Shown piece by piece: positions 51,004-59,561 of a DNA stretch of 64,000 bases; within the stretch, counting starts at the first letter, position 1; each line of letters starts with the position of its first letter. The notes beneath the pieces are model-generated. The model searched no databases. It was not told the DNA's origin and was given only the letters and a program-made list of their open reading frames with translations. The stretch is from positions 3,264-67,263 of the forward strand of contig CAYJJS010000007.1 of assembly GCA_964370645.1 (NCBI GenBank). The letters run 5' to 3'. This DNA is from CAMQRS01 sp964370645 (GTDB taxonomy: Bacteria; Bacillota_I; Bacilli_A; Erysipelotrichales; Erysipelotrichaceae). The position numbers were made by a program, and so were the translations under genes.

Positions 51004-52686
51004 ATGACTAAGTATCTTAAATTAAAAAAATCGAATTGTAAGAATTGTTATAAGTGCATACGTTGTTGTCCAGTTAAATCGATACGATTTTCAGGTGGGC
51101 AAGCCAAGATAATAGATAAAGAGTGTATTTTGTGTGGACAATGTTTCGTGAATTGCCCGCAAAATGCAAAGGAAATTGAAAGTAGTATTGAGGCAAGTAA
51201 GGTGCATATTCATTCGGGTATGCCAGTTATTGCATCGATTGCTCCTGCGTTTATCGCCAATTATGATGGAGTTGGAATAGAAGTGCTTGATGGTATTTTG
51301 AAAAAACTTGGTTTTCATCATGTAGAAGAAACTGCGATTGGTGCCACAATGGTTAAGAGTTTATATGAAAAGATGATTGTGGAGGATAAAAAAGATGTGC
51401 TTATTACCTCTTCCTGTCATTCTGTGAATTTGTTAGTCCAAAAATATTATCCGGATTTGTTATCGTATTTAGCTGATGTGGTATCTCCTATGCAGGCACA
51501 CGCTTTGGATATTAAGAAAAGATATCCGAACGCTAAGGTTATTTTTATTGGTCCTTGTGTAGCAAAAAAGGATGAAGCGGGTTATTACGAAGGGATTGTT
51601 GATGAAGTTTTAACGTTTGAGGAGCTGAGTCAATGGGTTCATCAAGAGGGAATGGAAATAATGAAGGAAGGAATAAGGGAAGAGAATGAATCTAGTTTAG
51701 CTAGATTTTTTCCAACTGCTGGGGGGATTTTAAAGACGATTACGAATAGAGATCCTAATTACGCATATTTCGCAGTTGACGGTATTGAAAGTTGTATGAA
51801 AGTATTGGATGAAATACGCGAAGGAACAGTACGAAAATGTTTAATTGAGATGTCTGCTTGTGTAGGAAGTTGCATAGGTGGTCCGGTTATGGAAAAAAAT
51901 AGGAAAAATTCTATTGCTGATAATTTGCTTATCAAGGAATATGCTGGTGAAAAAGACTTTGAGGTATCTTGTTTATCTGAAAAGCAACTACAAAAACAAT
52001 TTGCTCCAATTAGATGTAATAATGTAGCCCCATCAAATGAAGATATCGAAAAAATATTAAAGCAAATTGGGAAAGAAACGAAGAGTGATGAGCTGAATTG
52101 TGGATCATGTGGTTATAGCTCGTGTAGAGAAAAGGCACAAGCTGTGTACCATGCAAAAGCTGACTTAACAATGTGTTTGCCTTTTTTAAGTGAAAAAGCA
52201 GAAACATTTTCTGAATTAATAGTTAACAATTCACCCAATGCTATTATTGTCTTAAATGATAATTTGGAGGTTCAAAGGGCAAATCAGTCTTCTGTAAAAT
52301 TACTAAATTTACGATCTCAACAAGATATTTTAGGTGAACATATTATCAAAGTTCTAGATCCAAATGATTTTATAAGTGTTCTTCAAAGTGGAATTGCTAT
52401 AAAAGACAAAGAAGTATATTTGCCTGAGTATAACAAATATGTTCACCAAACTATTATTTTTGATAAACATTATAAGATGCTTGTTTGTATTATGCGAGAT
52501 GTCACAGAAAAAGAAGAGGAAAGAGCGAAAAAGGAAGCGATGATTAAAAAAACAGTAGAAACAACGGATAAAGTGATAGAAAAACAAATGCGTGTTGTCC
52601 ATGAAATCGCCTCTTTGTTAGGAGAGACTGCAGCAGAGACAAAAATTGCATTAACAAAGCTAAAGGGGTCGATTGAAGATGATTAA
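51004..52686 (+). CDS. Sensory-type [FeFe]-hydrogenase homologue with PAS domain
   Basis: The protein has 560 residues. Two 4Fe-4S motifs (Cys12-15-18-22 and Cys42-45-48-52) are followed by the hydrogenase domain (about 75-340). H-cluster ligands remain: Cys138 in TSSCHS, Cys185 in GPCVAKKDE, and Cys286/Cys290 in SACVGSC. The position of the proton-transfer Cys is Ser137, judged by alignment to the hydrogenase at 53871. A further Fe-S domain has CGSCGYSSC (about 365-375) and CLPF, then a PAS domain (about 400-500) and a short coiled tail. This is the layout of putative sensory (group C, HydS-like) enzymes, expected to sense H2 or redox state rather than turn over fast. It overlaps the phosphatase gene by eight bases. 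Confidence 0.85.
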   Translation: MTKYLKLKKSNCKNCYKCIRCCPVKSIRFSGGQAKIIDKECILCGQCFVNCPQNAKEIESSIEASKVHIHSGMPVIASIAPAFIANYDGVGIEVLDGILKKLGFHHVEETAIGATMVKSLYEKMIVEDKKDVLITSSCHSVNLLVQKYYPDLLSYLADVVSPMQAHALDIKKRYPNAKVIFIGPCVAKKDEAGYYEGIVDEVLTFEELSQWVHQEGMEIMKEGIREENESSLARFFPTAGGILKTITNRDPNYAYFAVDGIESCMKVLDEIREGTVRKCLIEMSACVGSCIGGPVMEKNRKNSIADNLLIKEYAGEKDFEVSCLSEKQLQKQFAPIRCNNVAPSNEDIEKILKQIGKETKSDELNCGSCGYSSCREKAQAVYHAKADLTMCLPFLSEKAETFSELIVNNSPNAIIVLNDNLEVQRANQSSVKLLNLRSQQDILGEHIIKVLDPNDFISVLQSGIAIKDKEVYLPEYNKYVHQTIIFDKHYKMLVCIMRDVTEKEEERAKKEAMIKKTVETTDKVIEKQMRVVHEIASLLGETAAETKIALTKLKGSIEDD

Positions 52687-53854
52687 TTTATGTCCAGATA
52701 TTGGTTTCAGCAGCTTAAATAAATATGGTGAGGAGTTGTGCGGTGATCAAGTTTGTGTAGTTGAAAGTGCAGATGGATCTACTACTGTTGTTTTAGCTGA
52801 TGGACTTGGAAGTGGGGTGAAAGCAAATATACTATCTACTTTGACTGCGAAGATTATATCGACAATGATTTCAGAGGGGTTAAGTATCATTGATTGTGTC
52901 GAGACAATTGCAGATACACTTCCAGTGTGTGCTACTAGAGGAGTAGCATATTCCACGTTTACCATAGTGAGAATACTTAGTGCAAATAAAGTTGCAGAAA
53001 TTATTCAATATGATAATCCGAAGGTTATTTTGTTTAGGGATGCAAAAAATTATGAATTTAATTATAGTGAAACGATTATAAATGGTAAAAAGATTTCAAT
53101 GTCCAGTATAGAATTACAGGAAAATGATACATTTTTTTTGATGAGTGATGGTTGTATTCATGCAGGTGTAGGGAAGGTATTAAATTTTGGTTGGGAAAGG
53201 TCAAATATTATTGAATACTTAGAGCCAATTTGTAATGTGGGGTTTGCTGCTAAGACGTTGAACACTGTGCTTTTAAATGAATGTTATTCCCTGTATGGAG
53301 GGAAACCGGGCGATGACACAACAGCTTGTACGATTAAGATGAGAAAGAGGGTTCCGATGAATTTAATCATTGGACCACCATCTAATCGAAATGATGCGGA
53401 TAGAATGATGTCTTTGTTTTTTTCTAAAGAGGGAAAACATATTATTTGTGGTGGAACAACAGCAAGCATAGCTGCGAAATTTTTAAATAAAGAGCTTATT
53501 CCATCACTTAACTTTACTTGTTCAGATGTGCCACCTACAGCAGAAATTGAGGGTGTGGATTTGGTTACTGAAGGTGTTATAACAATCAATAAAGTGTTGA
53601 TGTATGCAATAGATTATGCAAAAGATAATCTCTATTATTCACAGTGGAGTGTAAGTAAAGATGGGGCTTCCGCCATTGCTAGACTACTGTTTGAAGAGGC
53701 AACAGATATTCATTTTTATGTGGGAAAGGCAATTAATCCAGCACATCAAAATCCTGATTTGCCGATTAATTTTAATATAAAAATGCAACTTATTGATGAG
53801 TTGGCAAACTGTTTAAATACGATAGGTAAAAATATTAAAGTGAGCTATTTTTAG
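52679..53854 (+). CDS. SpoIIE-type PP2C phosphatase with extra C-terminal domain
   Basis: The protein has 391 residues. The phosphatase domain (about 1-223) has the metal aspartates in GDQV (Asp23), LADGLGSGVKA (Asp41), MSDGCIH and PGDDTTACTI. The C-terminal 165 residues start near MNLIIGPPSNRNDADRM and contain a GGTTASIAAKFL motif; I do not recognise this domain. ATG 52679 overlaps the stop of the PAS-hydrogenase gene, so the two are translated together. I infer that the PAS-hydrogenase relays a hydrogen or redox signal to this phosphatase; its phosphoprotein target is not in the window. Confidence 0.85.
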   Translation: MINLCPDIGFSSLNKYGEELCGDQVCVVESADGSTTVVLADGLGSGVKANILSTLTAKIISTMISEGLSIIDCVETIADTLPVCATRGVAYSTFTIVRILSANKVAEIIQYDNPKVILFRDAKNYEFNYSETIINGKKISMSSIELQENDTFFLMSDGCIHAGVGKVLNFGWERSNIIEYLEPICNVGFAAKTLNTVLLNECYSLYGGKPGDDTTACTIKMRKRVPMNLIIGPPSNRNDADRMMSLFFSKEGKHIICGGTTASIAAKFLNKELIPSLNFTCSDVPPTAEIEGVDLVTEGVITINKVLMYAIDYAKDNLYYSQWSVSKDGASAIARLLFEEATDIHFYVGKAINPAHQNPDLPINFNIKMQLIDELANCLNTIGKNIKVSYF

Positions 53855-53870
53855 AAGGGGGATAATGGAT

Positions 53871-55295
53871 ATGAAAACATTCGACACGAAGGTACAGTAT
53901 ATAAAGTATAAAGTTTTAAGGGAAGTGTCTAGACATGCTTGGAACAATACTCTTCAGGAAAATATTACAGATATTCCCAAACAAATTGTAACGGGTAAAG
54001 AATCTACTGTTCGCTGTTGTGTATATAAAGAAAGAGCGATTTTAGCGGAACGCGTCAAATTAGCGATGGGAGGGGACAAATTCAATCCAAATGTTATTGA
54101 GGTGATTGATATTGCTTGTGATGAATGTCCTGTTTCAGGGTTTAGTGTAACGTCTTCTTGTAGAGGATGTCTTTCACATAGGTGTAAAGAAGCGTGTCGA
54201 TTTAATGCAATTTCTTTTGATGAAAATTATGTCGCCCAAATTGATGAAGAAAAATGTAGAGATTGTGGTGCGTGCGCAAAAGTATGTCCATATCATGCTA
54301 TCATCAGTCGAAAAAGACCATGTGAAAGTGCTTGTAAAACAAAAGCTATACAAAAGGCGAAAGATAATAGTGCAGAAATTATCAATGAAAAATGTATTGC
54401 TTGTGGTGCCTGTGTATATCAATGTCCATTCGGATCTATTGCGGATAAATCGTTCATATTGAATGTTATAGATATTATCAAAAATGCTAAGGGGAATAGA
54501 AAATATAAAGTATATGCGGTAGTAGCGCCTTCCATTTCTAGTCAATTTTTACATGCTAATCTTGGTCAAGTGATTAGTGGAATGAAAGAGTTGGGATTTC
54601 ATACTATTGTAGAAGCAGCACTTGGCGCCGACGCTGTAGCATTGGAGGAATCTAGAGAACTTATAGAAAAAAAGTTTTTAACGAGTTCTTGTTGTCCGGC
54701 ATTTGTGATGTACATTGAACAAAACTTCCCAGACTTTGTGCAACATATTTCACATAACTTGTCGCCTATGGCAAGGATATCGAAATATATCAAAGAGACA
54801 GATCCAACAGCAAAGGTTGTTTTTATAGGGCCATGTACAGCTAAGAAAATGGAATTTCAGTCGAAAAATGTTTCCGCTTATGTTGATAGTGTTTTAACAT
54901 TTGAAGAATTGCAAGCACTATTTGATAGTCGTGATTTAAATTTAGAGAAACTACCTGTCGATGTACTAGATAATGCTTCCTATTTTGGTCGTATTTTTGC
55001 TAGAAGTGGGGGGTTATCCGATGCAGTTGCACAAGCAATAAAAGAACAAGCCTTAGTATTCGATCTAAAAGCAGAAAAATGTGATGGAATAGAAGCTTGT
55101 AAGGTAGCGATATTAAAATCTTCTAAAAATTTAATTGACGCAAATTTTATTGAAGGAATGGCCTGTGTTGGAGGTTGCATTGGAGGTGCGGGTTGTTTGA
55201 CACACGGTCCAAAAGATAAAACTGCAGTGGATGAATATGGTAAACTAGCATTTGAAAAAACTCTATTAGAAGCAGTCAAGTTGATGGATATATAG
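53871..55295 (+). CDS. [FeFe]-hydrogenase, group-B-like
   Basis: The protein has 474 residues. A Cys-rich N-terminal part (CDECPVSG, SSCRGC, CKEAC) is followed by two 4Fe-4S sites (CRDCGACAKVCP and CIACGACVYQCP). H-cluster motifs are complete: SSCCPAF (Cys274, the proton-transfer Cys, and Cys275), GPCTAKKME (Cys322) and MACVGGCIGG (Cys432, Cys436). It should make or use H2 with ferredoxin. The N-terminal arrangement is that of group B enzymes. ATG 53871 fits the spacing from AGGGGG better than ATG 53865. It is the last of four genes; maturation genes hydEFG are not in the window. Confidence 0.9.
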   Translation: MKTFDTKVQYIKYKVLREVSRHAWNNTLQENITDIPKQIVTGKESTVRCCVYKERAILAERVKLAMGGDKFNPNVIEVIDIACDECPVSGFSVTSSCRGCLSHRCKEACRFNAISFDENYVAQIDEEKCRDCGACAKVCPYHAIISRKRPCESACKTKAIQKAKDNSAEIINEKCIACGACVYQCPFGSIADKSFILNVIDIIKNAKGNRKYKVYAVVAPSISSQFLHANLGQVISGMKELGFHTIVEAALGADAVALEESRELIEKKFLTSSCCPAFVMYIEQNFPDFVQHISHNLSPMARISKYIKETDPTAKVVFIGPCTAKKMEFQSKNVSAYVDSVLTFEELQALFDSRDLNLEKLPVDVLDNASYFGRIFARSGGLSDAVAQAIKEQALVFDLKAEKCDGIEACKVAILKSSKNLIDANFIEGMACVGGCIGGAGCLTHGPKDKTAVDEYGKLAFEKTLLEAVKLMDI

Positions 55296-55327
55296 TGTGT
55301 AAAAAACATATATCATCGGAATACAAT

Positions 55328-55355
55328 AAAAGTGTAGCAATTTGCTACACTTTTT
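55328..55355. terminator. Bidirectional terminator between the hydrogenase and aminotransferase genes
   Basis: AAAAGTGTAGC/GCTACACTTTT stem with an AATTT loop and T-tracts both ways. It overlaps the aminotransferase stop codon at 55345-55347. Confidence 0.85.
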
Positions 55356-56529
55356 CTTCGTCTAAATATTTAATATTAATTAAAAATTGTTTTATACGTT
55401 TCATTGCGACACGGATTTCATCAATGCTATATGCGTAAGAAACTCGAATAAACCCCTCACCAGCATCCCCAAATGCTGTTCCAGGTACACAAGCTACTTT
55501 TTGGTCTTCTAATAAGCGCTCACAAAATTGTTCGCTACTCATATTTGTGCTTGATATATCGGGGAAAATATAAAACGCCCCTTTTGGTATGTGTGTCTTG
55601 ATGTTTAAATCATTAAATGCTTTAGTAATGAAATTGCGTCTTGCTAAATATTGAATACGCATTTCTTCTACTGCATTAGAACCAAATTTTAAGGCTTCAA
55701 TAGCTGCATATTGTGAAGTGATTGGAGCACACATAATAACGTATTGATGAATTTTATTAATTTGTGCAATCAATTCTTCATTACCCATTAAATAACCTAA
55801 ACGCCAACCAGTCATTGAGAAACCTTTAGAGAATCCATTAATGATTAATACTTGATCTCGAATTTGAGGGAAGTGTGCTAGCGAAGCGTGACTACCTTCA
55901 TAGATTAAATCACAGTATATTTCATCACTCAATACCATAATGTTGTGTTTTTTAATAATCTCAACCAGTGGGGCATAATCATCGTGTTCCATAACTCCCC
56001 CAGTTGGATTGTTTGGAAAGTTCAATAAGATGGCTTTTGTCTTTTCGCTAATACAAGCAAGAAGTGCTTCAGGAGTGATTTTGAAGTTGTTTTCACTAGT
56101 TAGTGCTAGAGGAACAACGACACCCCCAGCTAATTGAACACCCGGTTCATAGGCAACATAAGAAGGTGTTGGAACGATAACTTCATCCCCTTCATCTACT
56201 AATGCACGTAATGCAATATCGATTGCTTCACTTCCACCTACTGTAATGATAACTTCTTCAGGGGTGTAAGACAGATTGAATTTTTCTTTTTGAAACGCAC
56301 AGATTTCTTTGCGTAGCGCAGGTAGTCCTTGATTTGCTGTATACGTAGTTTTTCCTGCTTCAATACTGTAAATGGCAGCGGCACGTATTTGCCAAGGAGT
56401 GTCGAAATCAGGTTCTCCAACCCCTAAAGAGACAACTCCCTCCACTTGGTTTGCTAAATCAAAAAAACGGCGAATACCACTTGGTTTGATTGATTGTACT
56501 TTTTTACTTAATACTTTACTATAGTCCAT
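55345..56529 (-). CDS. alaT: Class I aminotransferase, AlaT-like
   Basis: The protein has 394 residues of fold-type I. VSLGVGEPDFDTP (about 33-45), the NNPTGG motif (about 173-178), SDEIYCDLIYEG (about 201-212) and the PLP lysine Lys235 in NGFSKGFSMTGWRLGY are all present. The C-terminal Arg that binds the substrate carboxylate is in GFIRVSYA. The close pairing with an upstream Lrp-type regulator matches the alaR-alaT order of Bacillus, so alanine is a likely substrate, but aspartate or aromatic acids are possible. It starts one base inside the regulator stop codon. Confidence 0.88.
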   Translation of the reverse strand: MDYSKVLSKKVQSIKPSGIRRFFDLANQVEGVVSLGVGEPDFDTPWQIRAAAIYSIEAGKTTYTANQGLPALRKEICAFQKEKFNLSYTPEEVIITVGGSEAIDIALRALVDEGDEVIVPTPSYVAYEPGVQLAGGVVVPLALTSENNFKITPEALLACISEKTKAILLNFPNNPTGGVMEHDDYAPLVEIIKKHNIMVLSDEIYCDLIYEGSHASLAHFPQIRDQVLIINGFSKGFSMTGWRLGYLMGNEELIAQINKIHQYVIMCAPITSQYAAIEALKFGSNAVEEMRIQYLARRNFITKAFNDLNIKTHIPKGAFYIFPDISSTNMSSEQFCERLLEDQKVACVPGTAFGDAGEGFIRVSYAYSIDEIRVAMKRIKQFLINIKYLDEEKV

Positions 56530-57017
56530 TATGGTGTCACCACCAATCGCTCATGTTTTTCTTCATCCTCTTGGAAAATGAAACCATTTGATTTATATGT
56601 CTGCAACACAATTAGAGTGGATGTAGCTGTGATACCATCGATACAAGCAAGTTTTGTTGCCACAAAATCTGCTATCTCTTTCATAGAGTAACCATTGATT
56701 CGCATGATGAAATCGTTTCTACCACTCATTAAATGCATTGATTCTACTTCAGGATATTGATAAATCTTTTTGGCAATACGATCATATCCAAATTCACGTT
56801 CGGGAGTAGCATCAGCGAAGATGACTGCAGCGACCTTCTCAGTATTCGTTTTATTCCAATTAATGATTGTATGATATCCACAAATAATACGTTCTTGTTG
56901 TAATTCACTTAATTTATTTAAGACAGATTGTTCATCACTTTGTAATATATCAGCTAGTGTACGAGTGTCGTAATTTGCTTTTCTTTCTAATAATGCTAAT
57001 AGTTGTTCATCTTTCAT
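56529..57017 (-). CDS. alaR: Lrp/AsnC-family transcription regulator, AlaR-like
   Basis: The protein has 162 residues. The N-terminal helix-turn-helix covers about 1-55 (LLALLERKANYDTRTLADIL) and the ligand-binding RAM domain about 65-145, with YQYPEVESMHLMSGRNDFIMRI as its landmark (MSGRNDF is the ligand loop). It probably controls the aminotransferase gene with which it overlaps, answering to an amino acid. The start follows GGAGGATG. It is divergent from comFA. Confidence 0.88.
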   Translation of the reverse strand: MKDEQLLALLERKANYDTRTLADILQSDEQSVLNKLSELQQERIICGYHTIINWNKTNTEKVAAVIFADATPEREFGYDRIAKKIYQYPEVESMHLMSGRNDFIMRINGYSMKEIADFVATKLACIDGITATSTLIVLQTYKSNGFIFQEDEEKHERLVVTP

Positions 57018-57142
57018 AGTCTATTCATCCTCCTATATAGTATAGTTTACTCTTTTCATCTATATTAGTAAATAATTTTTTGTTTGTACAATTGTTAGGG
57101 TTTCCCATTTATTTTGTATATATATCATGTGAGGAGGTGTTG

Positions 57143-58288
57143 ATGAAGTGTTTGCGATGCAATAATGTAGATCCAAAATATTTTTATGATGATAGAGGCG
57201 TTACATATTGTAGGAAGTGTGTTATGTTTATGCGAGTGAACGTGAATGAGAGAGCAAAAGGTGTGAAGCTTAAAACATTCAAAGGGTCTTGCAAGATGTA
57301 CTTACCTTATACTCTCACTGCATATCAAAAAGAAGTGATGCATAAAATATCCTCATATTTAAAGAAAAAACAAAATGTACTAGTATATGCAGCTACAGGG
57401 GCGGGTAAAACCGAGATGAGTATGAAAGCAATAGAAGAATATTTAAATAAAAGTAAGAAGGTATGTGTAGCAATTGCAAGAAGACAAGTGGTATTAGAGC
57501 TTAGGCAGCGATATCAAGAAGCATTTAAGAATTTAGTTGTGATTGCTGTTTGTGAGGGATCGACAAAGCAGATTGATGCCGATTTGATTGTGTGTACGAT
57601 GCATCAATTATACCGATACCCTCAATGTTTTGATTTATTGATTATGGATGAAATTGATGCATTTCCTTATGCAGGTAATCCAGTTCTACAGGCGATTGCC
57701 ATGCAAAGTTGTCGTGGCCAAATTATGTACCTAACAGCTACACCAGATGAGGAGCTTTTACAACAAGTACATTTAGGTACTCTGGAAATGGTGGATCTTT
57801 TTATACGACCACATGGACGTGCGTTAATTATCCCTATAATCGTGAAAGGATATGGATGGTTGTTGTGGATACGTTTACTTGTATTGTTGAAAGCCTATGA
57901 GCAAAGAAAGACACTTGTATTCGTGCCAACCATTGCTTTAGCAAAAACGATGGAAAAAATATTTTCACTCTATTTTTCCTGTGCAAGTTTTACATCCAAG
58001 AGTGAGGACAAAGAACAACGCTTGCAAAATTTTCGCGAAGAGGGTTTACAAGTACTGTTTACAACTACTGTTTTGGAGCGTGGGATTACGATTAAGGGTG
58101 TTGAAGTAATTGTTTTTCATGCTGAACATATGGTGTTTTCACAAGCAAGTTTAATTCAAATTGTTGGAAGGGTTGGGCGAGCAATGGAAGAAGACGGTGC
58201 GCGTGCTATTTTGTTGTGTAGAAAGAAAACACCAGCAATAAAGGGATGTATTGAGACGCTAGAAAAGATGAATGAAAGATCTATGTAA
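57143..58288 (+). CDS. comFA: Competence helicase ComFA
   Basis: The protein has 381 residues. A zinc site CLRCNN...YCRKC (about 2-27) is followed by the helicase: Walker A ATGAGKTEM (about 84-92), MDEIDAFPY for the DExD box (about 169-177), TATPDE, and IVGRVGRAMEEDGARAILL near the end. It pulls transforming DNA through the membrane channel. ATG 57143 follows GAGGAGGTG; a longer frame to 57080 is not supported. It overlaps comFC by 17 bp. Other com genes are outside the window, so natural competence is not proven. Confidence 0.9.
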   Translation: MKCLRCNNVDPKYFYDDRGVTYCRKCVMFMRVNVNERAKGVKLKTFKGSCKMYLPYTLTAYQKEVMHKISSYLKKKQNVLVYAATGAGKTEMSMKAIEEYLNKSKKVCVAIARRQVVLELRQRYQEAFKNLVVIAVCEGSTKQIDADLIVCTMHQLYRYPQCFDLLIMDEIDAFPYAGNPVLQAIAMQSCRGQIMYLTATPDEELLQQVHLGTLEMVDLFIRPHGRALIIPIIVKGYGWLLWIRLLVLLKAYEQRKTLVFVPTIALAKTMEKIFSLYFSCASFTSKSEDKEQRLQNFREEGLQVLFTTTVLERGITIKGVEVIVFHAEHMVFSQASLIQIVGRVGRAMEEDGARAILLCRKKTPAIKGCIETLEKMNERSM

Positions 58289-58949
58289 GATATGTTTTGC
58301 ATCTAAGATTGAAGGTGCAACTATATTTATGTACTTGTTTAAGGAGGAGGATGTAGTTTGTTTTGCATGTAGGAGTCGTTTTCAAGTGATAAATAAAGAA
58401 TATAGGTTTAAAAATTTAGATATTTATATATTGTTTCTATATGATGATTTTATGGAGGGGCTATTATTTCAATACAAGGAATGTCGAGATATTGCGCTAA
58501 AAGATGTTTTTTTGAATGGATTTGTGAAACAAATTAACGACAAATTTCGTGGGTATACAATTGTGTTGGTTGCAAGTCATATTGATAAAAATAAAGAACG
58601 AGGTTTTTATGCGTTACAAGAGATGTTTGCAAATGTGAGTTTGGAAAAAGTGACACTTTTTGAAAAGTCCAAAAAAGTTAAACAATCTTCACAATCGTTT
58701 TCAAATCGAGATAATATAAAAAGCGTGATTCGCTTGCGAGCGGGTATTGTGATACCACAAACACCATTATTAATCGTTGATGATGTATGTACAAGTGGAG
58801 CGACATTACAATCTAGTTATGCATGTTTGAGAAATCATCCGTTGCCAATAAAGGCGCTTGTGATGAGTGCGAATGCTCTCTTTGTCGAATCTTGCGATGA
58901 AATTGAGTATGCAAAAAACTCGAAAAGAAATATACTTAAGTCGAAGTAA
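58272..58949 (+). CDS. comFC: Competence phosphoribosyltransferase-like protein ComFC
   Basis: The protein has 225 residues. The N-terminal zinc-like Cys pairs are CKIC and CFAC, and the PRPP-binding motif is LLIVDDVCTSGATLQS (about 170-185). ComFC binds DNA or ATP in transformation with ComFA. The start is within the end of comFA. The middle section is unusually short of the family's QYK...RD... pattern but FQYKECRDIALKD is present. Confidence 0.88.
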   Translation: MKDLCKICFASKIEGATIFMYLFKEEDVVCFACRSRFQVINKEYRFKNLDIYILFLYDDFMEGLLFQYKECRDIALKDVFLNGFVKQINDKFRGYTIVLVASHIDKNKERGFYALQEMFANVSLEKVTLFEKSKKVKQSSQSFSNRDNIKSVIRLRAGIVIPQTPLLIVDDVCTSGATLQSSYACLRNHPLPIKALVMSANALFVESCDEIEYAKNSKRNILKSK

Positions 58950-58963
58950 GGAGGTGCTGCATT

Positions 58964-59167
58964 ATGGAAGGTAAAGTGAAATGGTTTAATAAAGAAAAAG
59001 GGTTTGGATTCATTTTGGATGAACAAGGTAAAGATGTATTCGTACATTATACACACATAAATGGAGAAGGATTTAAATCTCTTGTTGATGGAGAGGCTGT
59101 ATTGTTCGATATTGTGGATGATGCAAAGGGTATTCAAGCAAGAAATGTAGAACGCAAAGAACAATAA
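58964..59167 (+). CDS. Cold-shock-domain protein, first copy
   Basis: The protein has 67 residues. GKVKWFNKEKGFGFI is RNP1 and KDVFVHYTHI is RNP2. It binds single-stranded RNA or DNA. It has AGGAGGTG and lies 14 bp after comFC, so it is probably transcribed with the comF genes rather than alone. A paralogue lies 100 bp downstream with its own promoter. Confidence 0.95.
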   Translation: MEGKVKWFNKEKGFGFILDEQGKDVFVHYTHINGEGFKSLVDGEAVLFDIVDDAKGIQARNVERKEQ

Positions 59168-59201
59168 CATATTGTTTTACTAGACAATAAAAAAATAGTA
59201 G

Positions 59202-59230
59202 TTGTGTTTTATCAAAGTTAAAGGTATAAT
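59202..59230 (+). promoter_or_regulatory. Promoter of the second cold-shock gene
   Basis: TTGTGT, a 17 bp spacer, then TATAAT; a leader of about 35 nt follows. Confidence 0.65.
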
Positions 59231-59271
59231 GTAACTATGTAATTATGCATAGAAAGGTCTAGGAATTATTG

Positions 59272-59469
59272 ATGCAAGGAAAAGTAAAAATGTTCAATCC
59301 TGAAAAAGGATTCGGTTTCATCACCGTAGAAGATGGAAAAGACGTATTCTTCCATTATTCTCAATTAGTTATGGAGGGTTACAAAACTGTAGAACCTGAC
59401 ACATCTGTTGAGTTTGATTTAGTTGAAACGGACAGAGGATTACAAGCGCAAAACATTCGTGTTGCTTAA
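59272..59469 (+). CDS. Cold-shock-domain protein, second copy
   Basis: The protein has 65 residues. GKVKMFNPEKGFGFI is RNP1 with Met in place of the usual Trp next to the Phe, and KDVFFHYSQL is RNP2. It is clearly a paralogue of the previous gene but diverged (about half of positions differ). ATG 59272 is chosen over TTG 59269 by spacing from AGGA. It is transcribed alone, with its own promoter and terminator. Confidence 0.94.
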   Translation: MQGKVKMFNPEKGFGFITVEDGKDVFFHYSQLVMEGYKTVEPDTSVEFDLVETDRGLQAQNIRVA

Positions 59470-59476
59470 AACCTTT

Positions 59477-59505
59477 AAAAAGTGAGGAACCTCACTTTTT
59501 TTCTT
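59477..59505 (+). terminator. Intrinsic terminator after the second cold-shock gene
   Basis: AAAGTGAG/CTCACTTT stem with a GAAC loop and T-tract. Confidence 0.88.
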
Positions 59506-59561
59506 TTTTTAAAAGAGTAGTTGAGTTATAATAAACATTAGGTAATGCTAGGAGGAATTTT

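Noticed and set aside
59172..59198. ATTGT/ACAAT hairpin after the first cold-shock gene as its terminator
   Set aside because: On the plus strand it is followed by A residues, not T; the stem is only five pairs.
58964..59469. Two cold-shock genes as a recent duplication
   Set aside because: The two proteins differ at about half of positions and have different upstream regions, so the duplication is old or they have separate origins.
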